Positions 35,022 through 44,455 of a stretch of DNA of 64,000 nucleotides are shown in pieces. The stretch comes from Agromyces hippuratus. GTDB taxonomy: Bacteria; Actinomycetota; Actinomycetes; Actinomycetales; Microbacteriaceae. Under the pieces are notes generated by a model that saw nothing but the letters and a program-made list of their open reading frames with translations, was not told the DNA's origin and searched no databases. The DNA lies in the NCBI RefSeq assembly GCF_013410355.1, contig NZ_JACCFI010000001.1, forward strand, positions 2,046,001-2,110,000, read 5' to 3'. The number at the start of each line of letters is the position of its first letter. Positions within the stretch are counted from its first letter, which is position 1. The translations under genes were made by a program, and so were the position numbers.

Positions 35022-36371
35022 TCAGTCGAAGATGCCGTCGAGGATGCTTCCGATGACGAGGCCGCCAAGGATGCCGCCCATCATGTCGCCGCCACCGCTG
35101 CGTCGACCGCCGCCGCCCCAGCCATCGCCGCCCCACTGACCGGGATCCTGCGGGCGTGACGAGTCGATGTCGCGCTGCGCGAGCTGCAGCGCCTCGGCCG
35201 CGAGGTGCGCGACACGTCGGGCCATCAGCATCGCCTGCTCACGGTGGTCCTCGCCGATGACGGAGACCGTCGCCGCGGGCGTGCCGAGGAAGCGGTCGAG
35301 GTCGACCCGCACGCGCTCGGACTCGGCGAGGCGGGTGCGGGCGTCGGCGCCGATCCAGCCGCGGTGGCCGGCGATGACGTCGCGAGCGACGGCGAGCTGC
35401 CGGTCGGCGTCGTCGATGGCGTGATGCACGTGCTCGAGCGGCGGGATCGGGCGCGCAGCGCGCTCGCGAGCCGCGGCGATCGCGGTATCCAGCCCGGAGT
35501 TCGCATCGCGGAGGCTACTGAGCTGCGCGAACGGGTCCGTGTTGACGCCGGCCGCGGGGAGAGCGGCGAGGGCACCCCGCAGCGCGGCGATCGCGGCCGT
35601 GACCGCGGGCGTCTGGGGCTCCTTCTGGGCAACGGCGAGGTCGCCGCGGGAGTCCTCGATGATCGCCGACAGCGTCGACTCGGCGCGCAGCGCCTCTACC
35701 TCGAAGGTCTCGACGGCGTCGAGCAGGGTCGCAGCGCGGCGCACCGACTCGGTCGACGCCTCGAGCGCGAGGTTGGCCTGCTCGCGCTGCCCGGCCTCAC
35801 GGCGACGCTCGGCGACTCCGGCGCTGTGCTCGGCGAATCCGAGCAACTGCTCCGCCTGAGCGGGGTTGGCCTCCACCTGGGCGAGCGCCTCGGGCGCGTA
35901 GCGGGCAGCAAGCCGGTCGATGGTCTCGCGGGCGTGGGGAATGCGGGTGCGGAGGCGCGCGGCATCCGCTCGCACTCCGGCGATGATCTCGGGAGCCCGG
36001 CGCGCTCGCGCGATCTTGTCGGCGAGGGTCGACATGTGGTCGTCGAGCACGTCTTCGGCCCAGTCGCAGAGCTGCACGATGCGGGCGTTGCGCTGCCGCA
36101 GCTCTTCGGCGGTGTCGGGAATCTCGTCGTGGTTCAGCTGGTTCAGCCGGAACGCCTCGCCCAGGTGCTGCTTCACCGCGGTGAGCGCGGTGCTCAGCTC
36201 GGCGGTCGCGTCGTGGCCGAGCTCGGCGTCGGCGAAGGCGAGCTCGTCGGCGGTGACGCGCACGCGCTCGTCGGCGGCGACGAGAGCCGTGCCCGCCCGC
36301 TGCGCCAGCACCGCATCTTGAGCGTTGAGTTCTTGCTCTTCGCGCTTTCGCTTGCCCCAGAATCCGGCCAT
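35022..36371 (-). CDS. Helical protein related to the C-terminal region of TPM-domain proteins
   Basis: A 449-residue paralogue of the downstream gene. It begins MAGFWGKRKREEQELN, continues as long amphipathic helices (RQREQANLALEAS-type heptads, likely coiled coil), and ends in a glycine-rich stretch (GGDGWGGGGRRSGGGDMMGG) followed by ILGGLVIGSILDGIF, a short hydrophobic end that may insert in a membrane. TPM-domain proteins of actinobacteria have this same helical-plus-glycine tail after their TPM domain. Start 36371 avoids reading the repeat array upstream, which would give a false LSLSKP-rich N-terminus. It lies 46 bases after the MFS gene on the same strand. Confidence 0.72.
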   Translation of the reverse strand: MAGFWGKRKREEQELNAQDAVLAQRAGTALVAADERVRVTADELAFADAELGHDATAELSTALTAVKQHLGEAFRLNQLNHDEIPDTAEELRQRNARIVQLCDWAEDVLDDHMSTLADKIARARRAPEIIAGVRADAARLRTRIPHARETIDRLAARYAPEALAQVEANPAQAEQLLGFAEHSAGVAERRREAGQREQANLALEASTESVRRAATLLDAVETFEVEALRAESTLSAIIEDSRGDLAVAQKEPQTPAVTAAIAALRGALAALPAAGVNTDPFAQLSSLRDANSGLDTAIAAARERAARPIPPLEHVHHAIDDADRQLAVARDVIAGHRGWIGADARTRLAESERVRVDLDRFLGTPAATVSVIGEDHREQAMLMARRVAHLAAEALQLAQRDIDSSRPQDPGQWGGDGWGGGGRRSGGGDMMGGILGGLVIGSILDGIFD

Positions 36372-36417
36372 GCCATTGATCCTATGGGGGTGGCTGGGAG
36401 GCGGCTGGGGTGGGTGG

Positions 36418-37839
36418 TCAGGCGTTGACGGGGAGCAGGCGCTCGGGGTGGGTTTCGACAGGCTCAACCGGCAGAGCATCGGCGGGCTGGGTTTCGACAG
36501 GCTCAACCAGCAGTCCCGCGGCGGGCTGGGTTTCGACAGGCTCAACCGGCAGAGCGTCGAGCGGATGCGCGATCTCGTCGCGCGTCATCCGCGCCGCCAC
36601 GATCGCGACCACGCCGATCACGAGCGGGGCGACCCCCGCGATCAGGAACACCACGGGCAGTCCGACCGTCTCCCCCGCCGGCCCGGCGATGGCCATCGAC
36701 ACGGGCATGAACGCGAGCGAGACGAAGAAGTCGAGGCTCGAGACCCGCCCGAGCATGGCCGGCGGCACCCGGCGCTGCAGCAGCGTGCCCCAGATCACGA
36801 CGCCGCCGTTGAACGCCGCACCCACGGCGAACGCCGCGATCACCATGAGCCAGATCTGATCGGTCATTCCGAAGACCGCGAGCGGGAGGCATCCGAATGC
36901 CCACAGCAGGTTCATCACCGTCAGGTACCGACGCGGCAGCTTGAGGGAGGCGACGACCATCGAGCCGACCGCACCGCCGATGCCGAACGCCGCGAGAATC
37001 AGCGCGTGCTCCTGCGGGCCGCCGCCGGCGGAATCCTTGATCACGAACGGCACGAGCACCTCGAACGGCCCCATGATCAAGAGGATCAGGAGCGACGCGA
37101 ACCCGAGCGTGCCGAGCAGCCAGGGCGTGCGGGCCATGTAGACGAAGCCCTCGCGCACGTCGACGAGCAATGCGAGGGCCGGATGCCGCGAGCCGCCGCT
37201 GCTCGCCTCGGACTGCTCGCCGTGGTCGCCAGCCTGCCCGCCCCGCAGCGGCAGGTCGGGCACCTTCACGAGGCATCCGACCGCCGCAGCGCCCGTCAGC
37301 GCGGCGACCGCGAGTGCCGCACCGGGCGACGAGACGGCGATGAGCGCGCTTGCGAGCGCCGGACCGGCCGCCTGCATGAGCACGGGCCGGGCCATGCCCT
37401 CGAATCCGTTGGCGGCGAGCAGCTGGTCTTCAGGTACGACGCTCGGCAGCAGCGCCGAATAGGCCGGGTAGTACAGCCCGGCCATGATGCCGCCGACGAG
37501 GGCGACCGCGGCGAGCTGCCAGACCGCGAGGGTGCACGTGAGCGACAGCAGTGCGACGATGCCGATGCTCGCGGTGCGCACGACCTCGACGACGAGCAGG
37601 ATCCTCCGCTGCGGGATGCGGTCGGCGAGCGCACCGCCGAGCAGCGTCGTCAGCAGCATGCCGATGGCCGACGCGCCCGCGACGAGCGAGAGCTCGGCCG
37701 CGCCGCCGCCGATCTCGACGATCTGCCAGACGAGCGCGACCAGCCAGATGCCGGAACCGACGAGGGATGACACGAGGGCCGCCGCGAGCCAGCGATAGGC
37801 GGGGTTGCGCAGCGGCCGAAGAGCCCGGGGAGTCGACAC
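36418..37839 (-). CDS. MFS exporter with a repeat-encoded C-terminal tail
   Basis: Twelve-helix major facilitator transporter of 473 residues, MFS_3 (enterobactin-exporter-like) type. It starts LRNPAYRWLAAALVSSLVGSGIWLVALVWQ and carries the loop 2-3 motif GALADRIPQRRILLVVE typical of drug and siderophore exporters, with later helices such as FASLLILLIMGPFEVLVPFVI. The last about 40 residues are not transporter-like: they are three copies of a VEPVETQPA-type unit encoded by a 39-bp-period repeat (36449-36547). The substrate is unknown. The ATG at 37839 follows TAGGAGAAG. The upstream side carries an inverted repeat that may be an operator. Confidence 0.88.
   Translation of the reverse strand: MSTPRALRPLRNPAYRWLAAALVSSLVGSGIWLVALVWQIVEIGGGAAELSLVAGASAIGMLLTTLLGGALADRIPQRRILLVVEVVRTASIGIVALLSLTCTLAVWQLAAVALVGGIMAGLYYPAYSALLPSVVPEDQLLAANGFEGMARPVLMQAAGPALASALIAVSSPGAALAVAALTGAAAVGCLVKVPDLPLRGGQAGDHGEQSEASSGGSRHPALALLVDVREGFVYMARTPWLLGTLGFASLLILLIMGPFEVLVPFVIKDSAGGGPQEHALILAAFGIGGAVGSMVVASLKLPRRYLTVMNLLWAFGCLPLAVFGMTDQIWLMVIAAFAVGAAFNGGVVIWGTLLQRRVPPAMLGRVSSLDFFVSLAFMPVSMAIAGPAGETVGLPVVFLIAGVAPLVIGVVAIVAARMTRDEIAHPLDALPVEPVETQPAAGLLVEPVETQPADALPVEPVETHPERLLPVNA
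36449..36547. repeat. Three direct repeats at 39-bp period, core GTTTCGACAGGCTCAACC
   Basis: A 21-bp identical core begins at 36449, 36488 and 36527, so the period is 39 bp or 13 codons. The core GTTTCGACAGGCTCAACC is a well-known scattered repeat in Microbacteriaceae. Here it sits inside the 3' end of the MFS gene and is read as VEPVET on the minus strand. Confidence 0.85.
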
Positions 37840-37854
37840 GATCTTCTCCTACGA

Positions 37855-37895
37855 CATGAGTACGAATACTTCAGAAGCGGATGCCTCTACTCATG
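37855..37895. promoter_or_regulatory. Inverted repeat upstream of the MFS gene
   Basis: CATGAGTA at 37855-37862 pairs with TACTCATG at 37888-37895. Nested in it, AGTA-CGAA-TACT forms a smaller dyad at 37859-37870. It lies 16 bases upstream of the MFS start, a good place for an operator, but no regulator gene is adjacent. Confidence 0.4.
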
Positions 37896-37963
37896 CGTCG
37901 ATCCGCAGCGGGCGAGATCGACATCGTGCGCGATCGAAATCGCGTGACATCGAGGCCGCCCGG

Positions 37964-38440
37964 TCACTCCACCGGAACGCTGACCCGCCCCTCCGTCTCG
38001 TCGAGCACGAACACCTCGGTGGCGCGCGCCACGTACAGGCGGTGCGGGGCATCACCGGTGACCGCCGCGGCATCCCAAGCCGGCAGCCCTTGCTCCACCG
38101 AGCACCCGCTGTAGACCGCGAGCGCTGCCGCGAGGTCGGCCTCGTCGACCTGCTGCGCGACCGCATCGACGTACACGGCTTCGGCCCGACCCACGGGTGC
38201 CGTCGAGTCGAACACGACGAGCGCGACTTCGGGCCGCGCTGCGATGTTGTGCGAGTGCCGCCGAGCGGTGCGGGAGACCCAGAAGAACTCGGAGAGGCCG
38301 CGCGCCGCGAACCAGACGGGGCTCGCCCACGGGCGCCCGTCGGCGTCGGCAGTGGCGAGGGTGAGGTAGGTGTTCTGCTCGATCAGGCGCCGCGCCATCT
38401 CCGGCGGCGATTCAGGGGCCGCTGCCGTATCGCTCTGCAT
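37964..38440 (-). CDS. Pyridoxamine 5'-phosphate oxidase-like (FMN-binding split barrel) protein
   Basis: A 158-residue split-barrel protein. The opening NTYLTLATADADGRPWASPVWFAA, then FFWVSRTARRHSHNIAARPEVALVVFDS, is the typical pattern of the PPOX family, which bind FMN, F420 or heme. AEAVYVDAVAQQV continues the barrel and HRLYVARATEVFVLDE closes it. The reaction is unknown and a true pyridoxamine oxidase is not implied. The ATG at 38440 was chosen; the longer frame upstream overlaps the promoter of the divergent phosphatase gene. Confidence 0.82.
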   Translation of the reverse strand: MQSDTAAAPESPPEMARRLIEQNTYLTLATADADGRPWASPVWFAARGLSEFFWVSRTARRHSHNIAARPEVALVVFDSTAPVGRAEAVYVDAVAQQVDEADLAAALAVYSGCSVEQGLPAWDAAAVTGDAPHRLYVARATEVFVLDETEGRVSVPVE

Positions 38441-38639
38441 GGCCGCCACGGTAGCCGAGTGGGGCGCCGGCCGACAGACCGGTCGAACGGGGAGGGACAA
38501 CCCTGAGGCCGATGCCATGACACGGCAGTACGGTGACACCGCCATGAGGGAAGGCGGACGCCATGCGACTGCGAACAGATGGCCGGAACGAAACCGACGA
38601 CGCCGACGCGTCGACCGAGCGACCGAAGGCGGTGCGCTG

Positions 38640-40736
38640 ATGCGACCGCTGCGTCTGATGACGTTCAACGTGCAGTTGCTGCCGGTGATCGCCGGAGTCA
38701 GCGAGGGCACGGTGAGCGTGCCCGCCGGCATCGCCGGCCTGCTGCCCGGTGGCTCCGCCGACTCGATCGCGCGCGCCGAGGCCGTCGCCGCCGACCTGCT
38801 CAAGATCAAGCCGAAGGAACGGCCCGACGTGCTCGCCCTCAACGAGGTGTTCAGCGAGGACGCCCGCGACCTGCTGATCGCCGAGCTGAAGGCGAAGTGG
38901 CCCCACGTGATCGAGTCGGTGCACGAGGGCGACCTCGAAGAGGACGCGGGGCTGATGGTGTTCTCGCAGCTCCCGTTCCTCACGCTGCCGGGCGGCGGCG
39001 ACCGCCGTGAGCGCTTCTACGCGGATGACGCGGGCGCCGACACCTGGGCGTCGAAGGCCGCCGTGCTCGTGCAGGTCGGCCGGCCCGCCGAGGTCACGAC
39101 GCTGGTGTTCACCCACCTGCAGGCCTCCTACGACACCGAAGAGCAGTACCGCGACGTGCGCAAGAACCAGCTCGCCGAGATCCGCGACCTGGTCGCCGAG
39201 GTGCTCGGCTCGTCGCCCAACAACTGGCAGAACGTGATCGTGGCCGGCGACCTCAACATCCGCGGCGACCTCGACGCGACGAGCAACGAGTGGTTCGACA
39301 TCTTCGACACCGCGGGCGACCCCTTCGGCGACCTCTTCGCCGACAGCTGGATCGAGATGCGCCCGCCGGGCGTGACGGAGGACCTCGACCCCGGCCTCAC
39401 CAACCGCAACCGCGAGACGCAGGCCGAGCAGCGGCTCGACTACATCTGCCGGTTCAAGACGATCGACGGCATCGACCTGGTCGCCCACCACATGCGCGTC
39501 GGGCACCGCGACACCTCGGACCACTACGCGCTCGAAGCACTGATCCAGATGCGCGACGACCACTGCCAGCCCACCTCGGCGGTCGACATCGACGCCCTCG
39601 GCCCGAGCGCGGGCGGCTCGGGCGTCGGGCAGCCGCAGACGTCGCTTGCGACCTTCGTGCAGCCCGACATCGCCGTCGAGGGCGGCCGATCGTGGGCCTG
39701 GCTGCGCCGGCCGGGCACGTACACGTTCCACCACAGCCCGTCGCTCGTCGTCGAGGTCTACGCCGCCGACGACATCTCGCGGCCCCTGACCCGGCTGGAC
39801 TCGCTGTCGGTCACCGACGTGCCGCCGGCCGTCGAGGGCATCTATCGAGAGTTCGAACGGCAGGTCGGCGACGAGGGCTCGACCTACGTCAACCGCTCGC
39901 CGCTGCTCGTCTCGATGCGCACCAAGAGCGGCGACCCGGGCGGCGGCGTGCTGATCGTGCTCGAGCACCTCGGCGACACCAAGGCCACCGCGATCGCATT
40001 GCCGGCCCACCTCGACGTGCCCGTGCCGTTCCCCGAGAACCAGCGGCTGGGCGATGACGACATCGCGTGGTTCAGGTTGAAGACGCTCGAGACGCTCATG
40101 GGCAAGTCCCGCCAGGAGTCCGTCACCGTCGAGCAGCCGATAGGGTCGGGAAGCATCGAGGCACTGGATGCCGCGAGCAGCACGCTCGGCAGCGACTCGG
40201 GTTCGGGCACCCTCACGCACGACTTCGCCGCCGGCGCCGACGACGAGCTGTTCATCACCGTTCGCCGCGACAGCGACGCCGACACCGGGCAGGCCATCCG
40301 CTGGTCGACGCCGGTGAGCTACCTGCGGCTCGACAAGGGCTTCACCGTGCACGTCACCGACGAGTCGGGCCCCGACTGGCCGGGCGAGGACGAGCCCGTG
40401 TTCGAGATGTGGATGGACGGCGACAAGCTGCTCACGACCGACTGGGACGATGCCGACACCGGCGAGGACTGGCCCGGTATCGCGGAGAAGATCTTCTTCG
40501 AAGTGGTGCAGCGCGGAGGCGGCCCGAGCAAGTCGGTCGGCTTCACCGAGACCCTCGACTTCGTCATCGAGGACCCCGACGACCTCGGGGCCGCGCACGG
40601 CGTGACCTCGTGGACGATCGCGGGACTCAGCCCCAACGAGCCACCCGAGCGCAAGCGCACGGTGGCGGTCACCGTCTTCGACACCATCTCCGACGGCACG
40701 TACACCGTGAGCTGCACGCTGTCGCGCGATCCCTGA
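38640..40736 (+). CDS. Endonuclease/exonuclease/phosphatase family protein, sphingomyelinase-like
   Basis: A 698-residue protein whose first 300 residues form the EEP fold: LRLMTFNVQLLP with the first metal Asn, DVLALNEVFSEDARDLLI with the catalytic Glu, NVIVAGDLNIRGD with the D-x-N pair, and RVGHRDTSDHYALEALI with the closing DH. This matches neutral sphingomyelinases and related phosphodiesterases. The C-terminal 380 residues contain two beta-rich regions (RPGTYTFHHSPSLVVEVYA; ADDELFITVRR...FEMWMDGDKLLTTDW), probably binding or lipid-contact domains. There is no signal peptide, so it would act inside the cell unless exported otherwise. A second gene (DUF900 hydrolase) follows 31 bases later. 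Confidence 0.8.
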   Translation: MRPLRLMTFNVQLLPVIAGVSEGTVSVPAGIAGLLPGGSADSIARAEAVAADLLKIKPKERPDVLALNEVFSEDARDLLIAELKAKWPHVIESVHEGDLEEDAGLMVFSQLPFLTLPGGGDRRERFYADDAGADTWASKAAVLVQVGRPAEVTTLVFTHLQASYDTEEQYRDVRKNQLAEIRDLVAEVLGSSPNNWQNVIVAGDLNIRGDLDATSNEWFDIFDTAGDPFGDLFADSWIEMRPPGVTEDLDPGLTNRNRETQAEQRLDYICRFKTIDGIDLVAHHMRVGHRDTSDHYALEALIQMRDDHCQPTSAVDIDALGPSAGGSGVGQPQTSLATFVQPDIAVEGGRSWAWLRRPGTYTFHHSPSLVVEVYAADDISRPLTRLDSLSVTDVPPAVEGIYREFERQVGDEGSTYVNRSPLLVSMRTKSGDPGGGVLIVLEHLGDTKATAIALPAHLDVPVPFPENQRLGDDDIAWFRLKTLETLMGKSRQESVTVEQPIGSGSIEALDAASSTLGSDSGSGTLTHDFAAGADDELFITVRRDSDADTGQAIRWSTPVSYLRLDKGFTVHVTDESGPDWPGEDEPVFEMWMDGDKLLTTDWDDADTGEDWPGIAEKIFFEVVQRGGGPSKSVGFTETLDFVIEDPDDLGAAHGVTSWTIAGLSPNEPPERKRTVAVTVFDTISDGTYTVSCTLSRDP

Positions 40737-40767
40737 GCCGACGGCGGCAAGTGGAAGAAGGTTGGCC

Positions 40768-42516
<1,749 letters not shown>

Positions 42517-42545
42517 GTCGCCGCAACGCGCCTGAATGAGCGATA

Positions 42546-42579
42546 CGCGGGGAGAAAGACCCGAAACCCTCTCCCCGCG
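42546..42579. terminator. Bidirectional terminator between the hydrolase and IclR genes
   Basis: CGCGGGGAGA at 42546-42555 pairs with TCTCCCCGCG at 42570-42579, a perfect 10-bp stem with a 14-base loop, between two convergent genes. No U-tract on either side. Confidence 0.6.
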
Positions 42580-42777
42580 CGCCCACCATCCCACCTCGGT
42601 GTACGAATCCGAACCGTCCCCCGAAGGTCGATCACGTGAAGCGATCAGGTGGCGATGGAGCCACGCGCCCTATGTCGCGTGTTCGTCACGCTAGGCGCAT
42701 CGGGCGGTGCGCGGCAACGCGAGGATTTCAGATGATGAACATCGGATGCCGCAGGCGCGAGCCGGGGCATCCGTCGG

Positions 42778-43563
42778 TCAGGCGCCCGGACGCCCCAGCC
42801 GGTCGGCACCGAGCTGCAGCGAGAGATCGCTCGCCGCTGCCTGGAGGCGGCGAACGAGGCCCGAATCGGCGTGCGCGGCGACCTCCGTCGGCAGCGACAC
42901 CGCGAGCGATGCGGTGATGCCGGCCGCGCTCACCGGCACGGCGATGCACGTGTAGCCGATCGCGTACTCCTCGCGGTCGACGACGCTCTCGCGCGAGCGC
43001 TCGAGCTGGTCGAGCAGCACGCGCCGGTCGCTGATCGTGTGCTGCGTGAGCTCGGCGAGCGGATGCCGCGACACGTAGTCGAGCCGCTCCGCCTCGGACA
43101 GCACGGCGAGGATCTGCTTGCCGAGCGCCGTCGCGTGCGCGCTGCTGTGCAACCCGACCCAGAGCTCGACGCGCGGGTTGTGCACGGCATCGACGATGTC
43201 GACGAGATGCACCTCGCCGTCTTCGAATCGCGAGAGGTAGGCGGTCGCACCGAGCTCTTCGGTCACGCCGCGGAGCGCGGTGCGCACGCGCGAGAGGAAC
43301 ACCCCGTGCGCGGCATCCGCCCTGACGAAGGCCGGGAACCTGGTGCCCAGCAGCAGTCCGTCGGGTTCGCGTGCGAGGTAGCCCTCGTGCACGAGGGTGC
43401 GCACGAGGTTGTAGGTCGTGCCCGGGGTGAGCCCGCTCGCCGCGACGAGCGCCTTCACGGGCATGGGCCGCGGCTCGTTGGCGACGATGTCGACCAGGCG
43501 AAGGGCGCGCTGCACCGAGCCGATCAGCGTCGGATCCGTGTCTCGGGCTTCGGGTGACGACAT
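42778..43563 (-). CDS. IclR-family transcriptional regulator
   Basis: A 261-residue regulator. The winged HTH occupies about 15-75 (LIGSVQRALRLVDIVANEPRPMPVKALVAASGLTPGTTYNLVRTLVHEGYL), a typical IclR pattern. The effector domain at about 85-255 has YLSRFEDGEVHLVDIVDAVHNPRVELWVGLHSSAHATALGKQILAVL and the family block RGYA-like EEYAIGYTCIAVPVSAAG. IclR regulators bind carboxylated ligands and often control adjacent catabolic genes; none is adjacent on this strand, and the divergent DUF305 gene starts 87 bases away. The ATG at 43563 follows GGGGAGCACC. Confidence 0.93.
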   Translation of the reverse strand: MSSPEARDTDPTLIGSVQRALRLVDIVANEPRPMPVKALVAASGLTPGTTYNLVRTLVHEGYLAREPDGLLLGTRFPAFVRADAAHGVFLSRVRTALRGVTEELGATAYLSRFEDGEVHLVDIVDAVHNPRVELWVGLHSSAHATALGKQILAVLSEAERLDYVSRHPLAELTQHTISDRRVLLDQLERSRESVVDREEYAIGYTCIAVPVSAAGITASLAVSLPTEVAAHADSGLVRRLQAAASDLSLQLGADRLGRPGA

Positions 43564-43650
43564 CGGTGCTCCCCCTGCGCCAATGGTAGCCCCGGGCAAC
43601 GGCATCGAGTTAGATGGACGATGACCCTTCGATGAAGACGAGGTATGTGG

Positions 43651-44319
43651 ATGACGGTTGTGCGACGCTCCGGCCCGGTCTGCATGTCGCTTGCCCTCGT
43701 GTTCGGGCTGGCCGCCTGCACGGCGGGTGCGCCCCAGGTCGCGCCCACGAGCCCCGTCGTGCAGCTCGGCGCCCCCGGTGAGGAGAATCACACCCTCTCC
43801 CCCGAGGACTCGCTGAACCTCGAGTCGCCGAAGCACACCGAGGCCGACGAGCAGTTCATGCTCGACATGATGCAGCACCACGACCAGGCCATCACGATGA
43901 CCGGGTTCGTCGACGACCGAACGGATGACCGCGACATCCGCCTGCTCGCCGAGCGCATGAAGGTCAGCCAGACCGACGAGCTCGCCCTCATCACGAAGTG
44001 GTTGCAAGACCGAGTGGTGCCGCTGAACGACGCGCGCGCCGGCGGCGGGCACGACGGCCACGACAGCGACGGGCACTCGATGCCCGGAATGCTCACCGAG
44101 ACGCAGCTCGCCGAGCTCGAGGCGGCCGACGGGGCGGAGTTCGAGCGGCTGTTCCTCGAGTACATGATCATGCACCACGAGGGCGCCGTGCAGATGGTCA
44201 CCGAGCTCTACGCCGCCGGTGGCGGGCACGAGTCGGAGACCGACCAGTTCGCGCGCCACGTCGAGTCCGACCAGGCGGTCGAGATCGCGAAGATGCGGCA
44301 ACTGCTCGCCGCTCGGTAG
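43651..44319 (+). CDS. DUF305 lipoprotein
   Basis: A 222-residue exported protein. Signal peptide ending in the lipobox GLAAC (Cys at about 25) suggests attachment to the outer face of the membrane. Two DUF305 hallmarks are present: FMLDMMQHHDQAITM and EYMIMHHEGAVQM, with HH pairs typical of a ferritin-like four-helix metal-binding fold. A histidine/aspartate-rich loop lies between (GGGHDGHDSDGHSMPGM), often linked to copper handling. ATG 43651 preferred over 43645 because AGACGAGG lies 7 bases upstream. Role probably copper or metal homeostasis, not proven. Confidence 0.9.
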   Translation: MTVVRRSGPVCMSLALVFGLAACTAGAPQVAPTSPVVQLGAPGEENHTLSPEDSLNLESPKHTEADEQFMLDMMQHHDQAITMTGFVDDRTDDRDIRLLAERMKVSQTDELALITKWLQDRVVPLNDARAGGGHDGHDSDGHSMPGMLTETQLAELEAADGAEFERLFLEYMIMHHEGAVQMVTELYAAGGGHESETDQFARHVESDQAVEIAKMRQLLAAR

Positions 44320-44385
44320 CCCCGAGGCCGGCGGCTCCTGCTCGGCCTCGCCGAAGCGAGCGCGACCTGCTCGCCGAACGCGAAA

Positions 44386-44414
44386 GCGCCCAGCGACCTC
44401 GGGTCGCTGGGCGC
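44386..44414. terminator. Strong hairpin terminator (13-bp stem) after the DUF305 gene
   Basis: GCGCCCAGCGACC at 44386-44398 pairs perfectly with GGTCGCTGGGCGC at 44402-44414 over a TCG loop, 66 bases past the DUF305 stop, in a convergent gap. Confidence 0.8.
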
Positions 44415-44419
44415 TCGTC

Positions 44420-44452
44420 GTGCGGGGAGGCCGACAGCCGGCCTCCCCGCAC
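44420..44452. terminator. Second strong hairpin in the same convergent gap
   Basis: GTGCGGGGAGGCC at 44420-44432 pairs perfectly with GGCCTCCCCGCAC at 44440-44452 over a 7-base loop. It ends 3 bases before the LVIVD gene's stop and probably terminates that gene's transcript; two adjacent 13-bp stems insulate the convergent pair. Confidence 0.8.
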
Positions 44453-44455
44453 GGA

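Noticed and set aside
35022..36545. A 507-residue version of the helical protein with an LSLSKP-rich start
   Set aside because: The added N-terminus is the translated interspersed repeat; the paralogue starts at MAGF, as does the chosen ATG at 36371.
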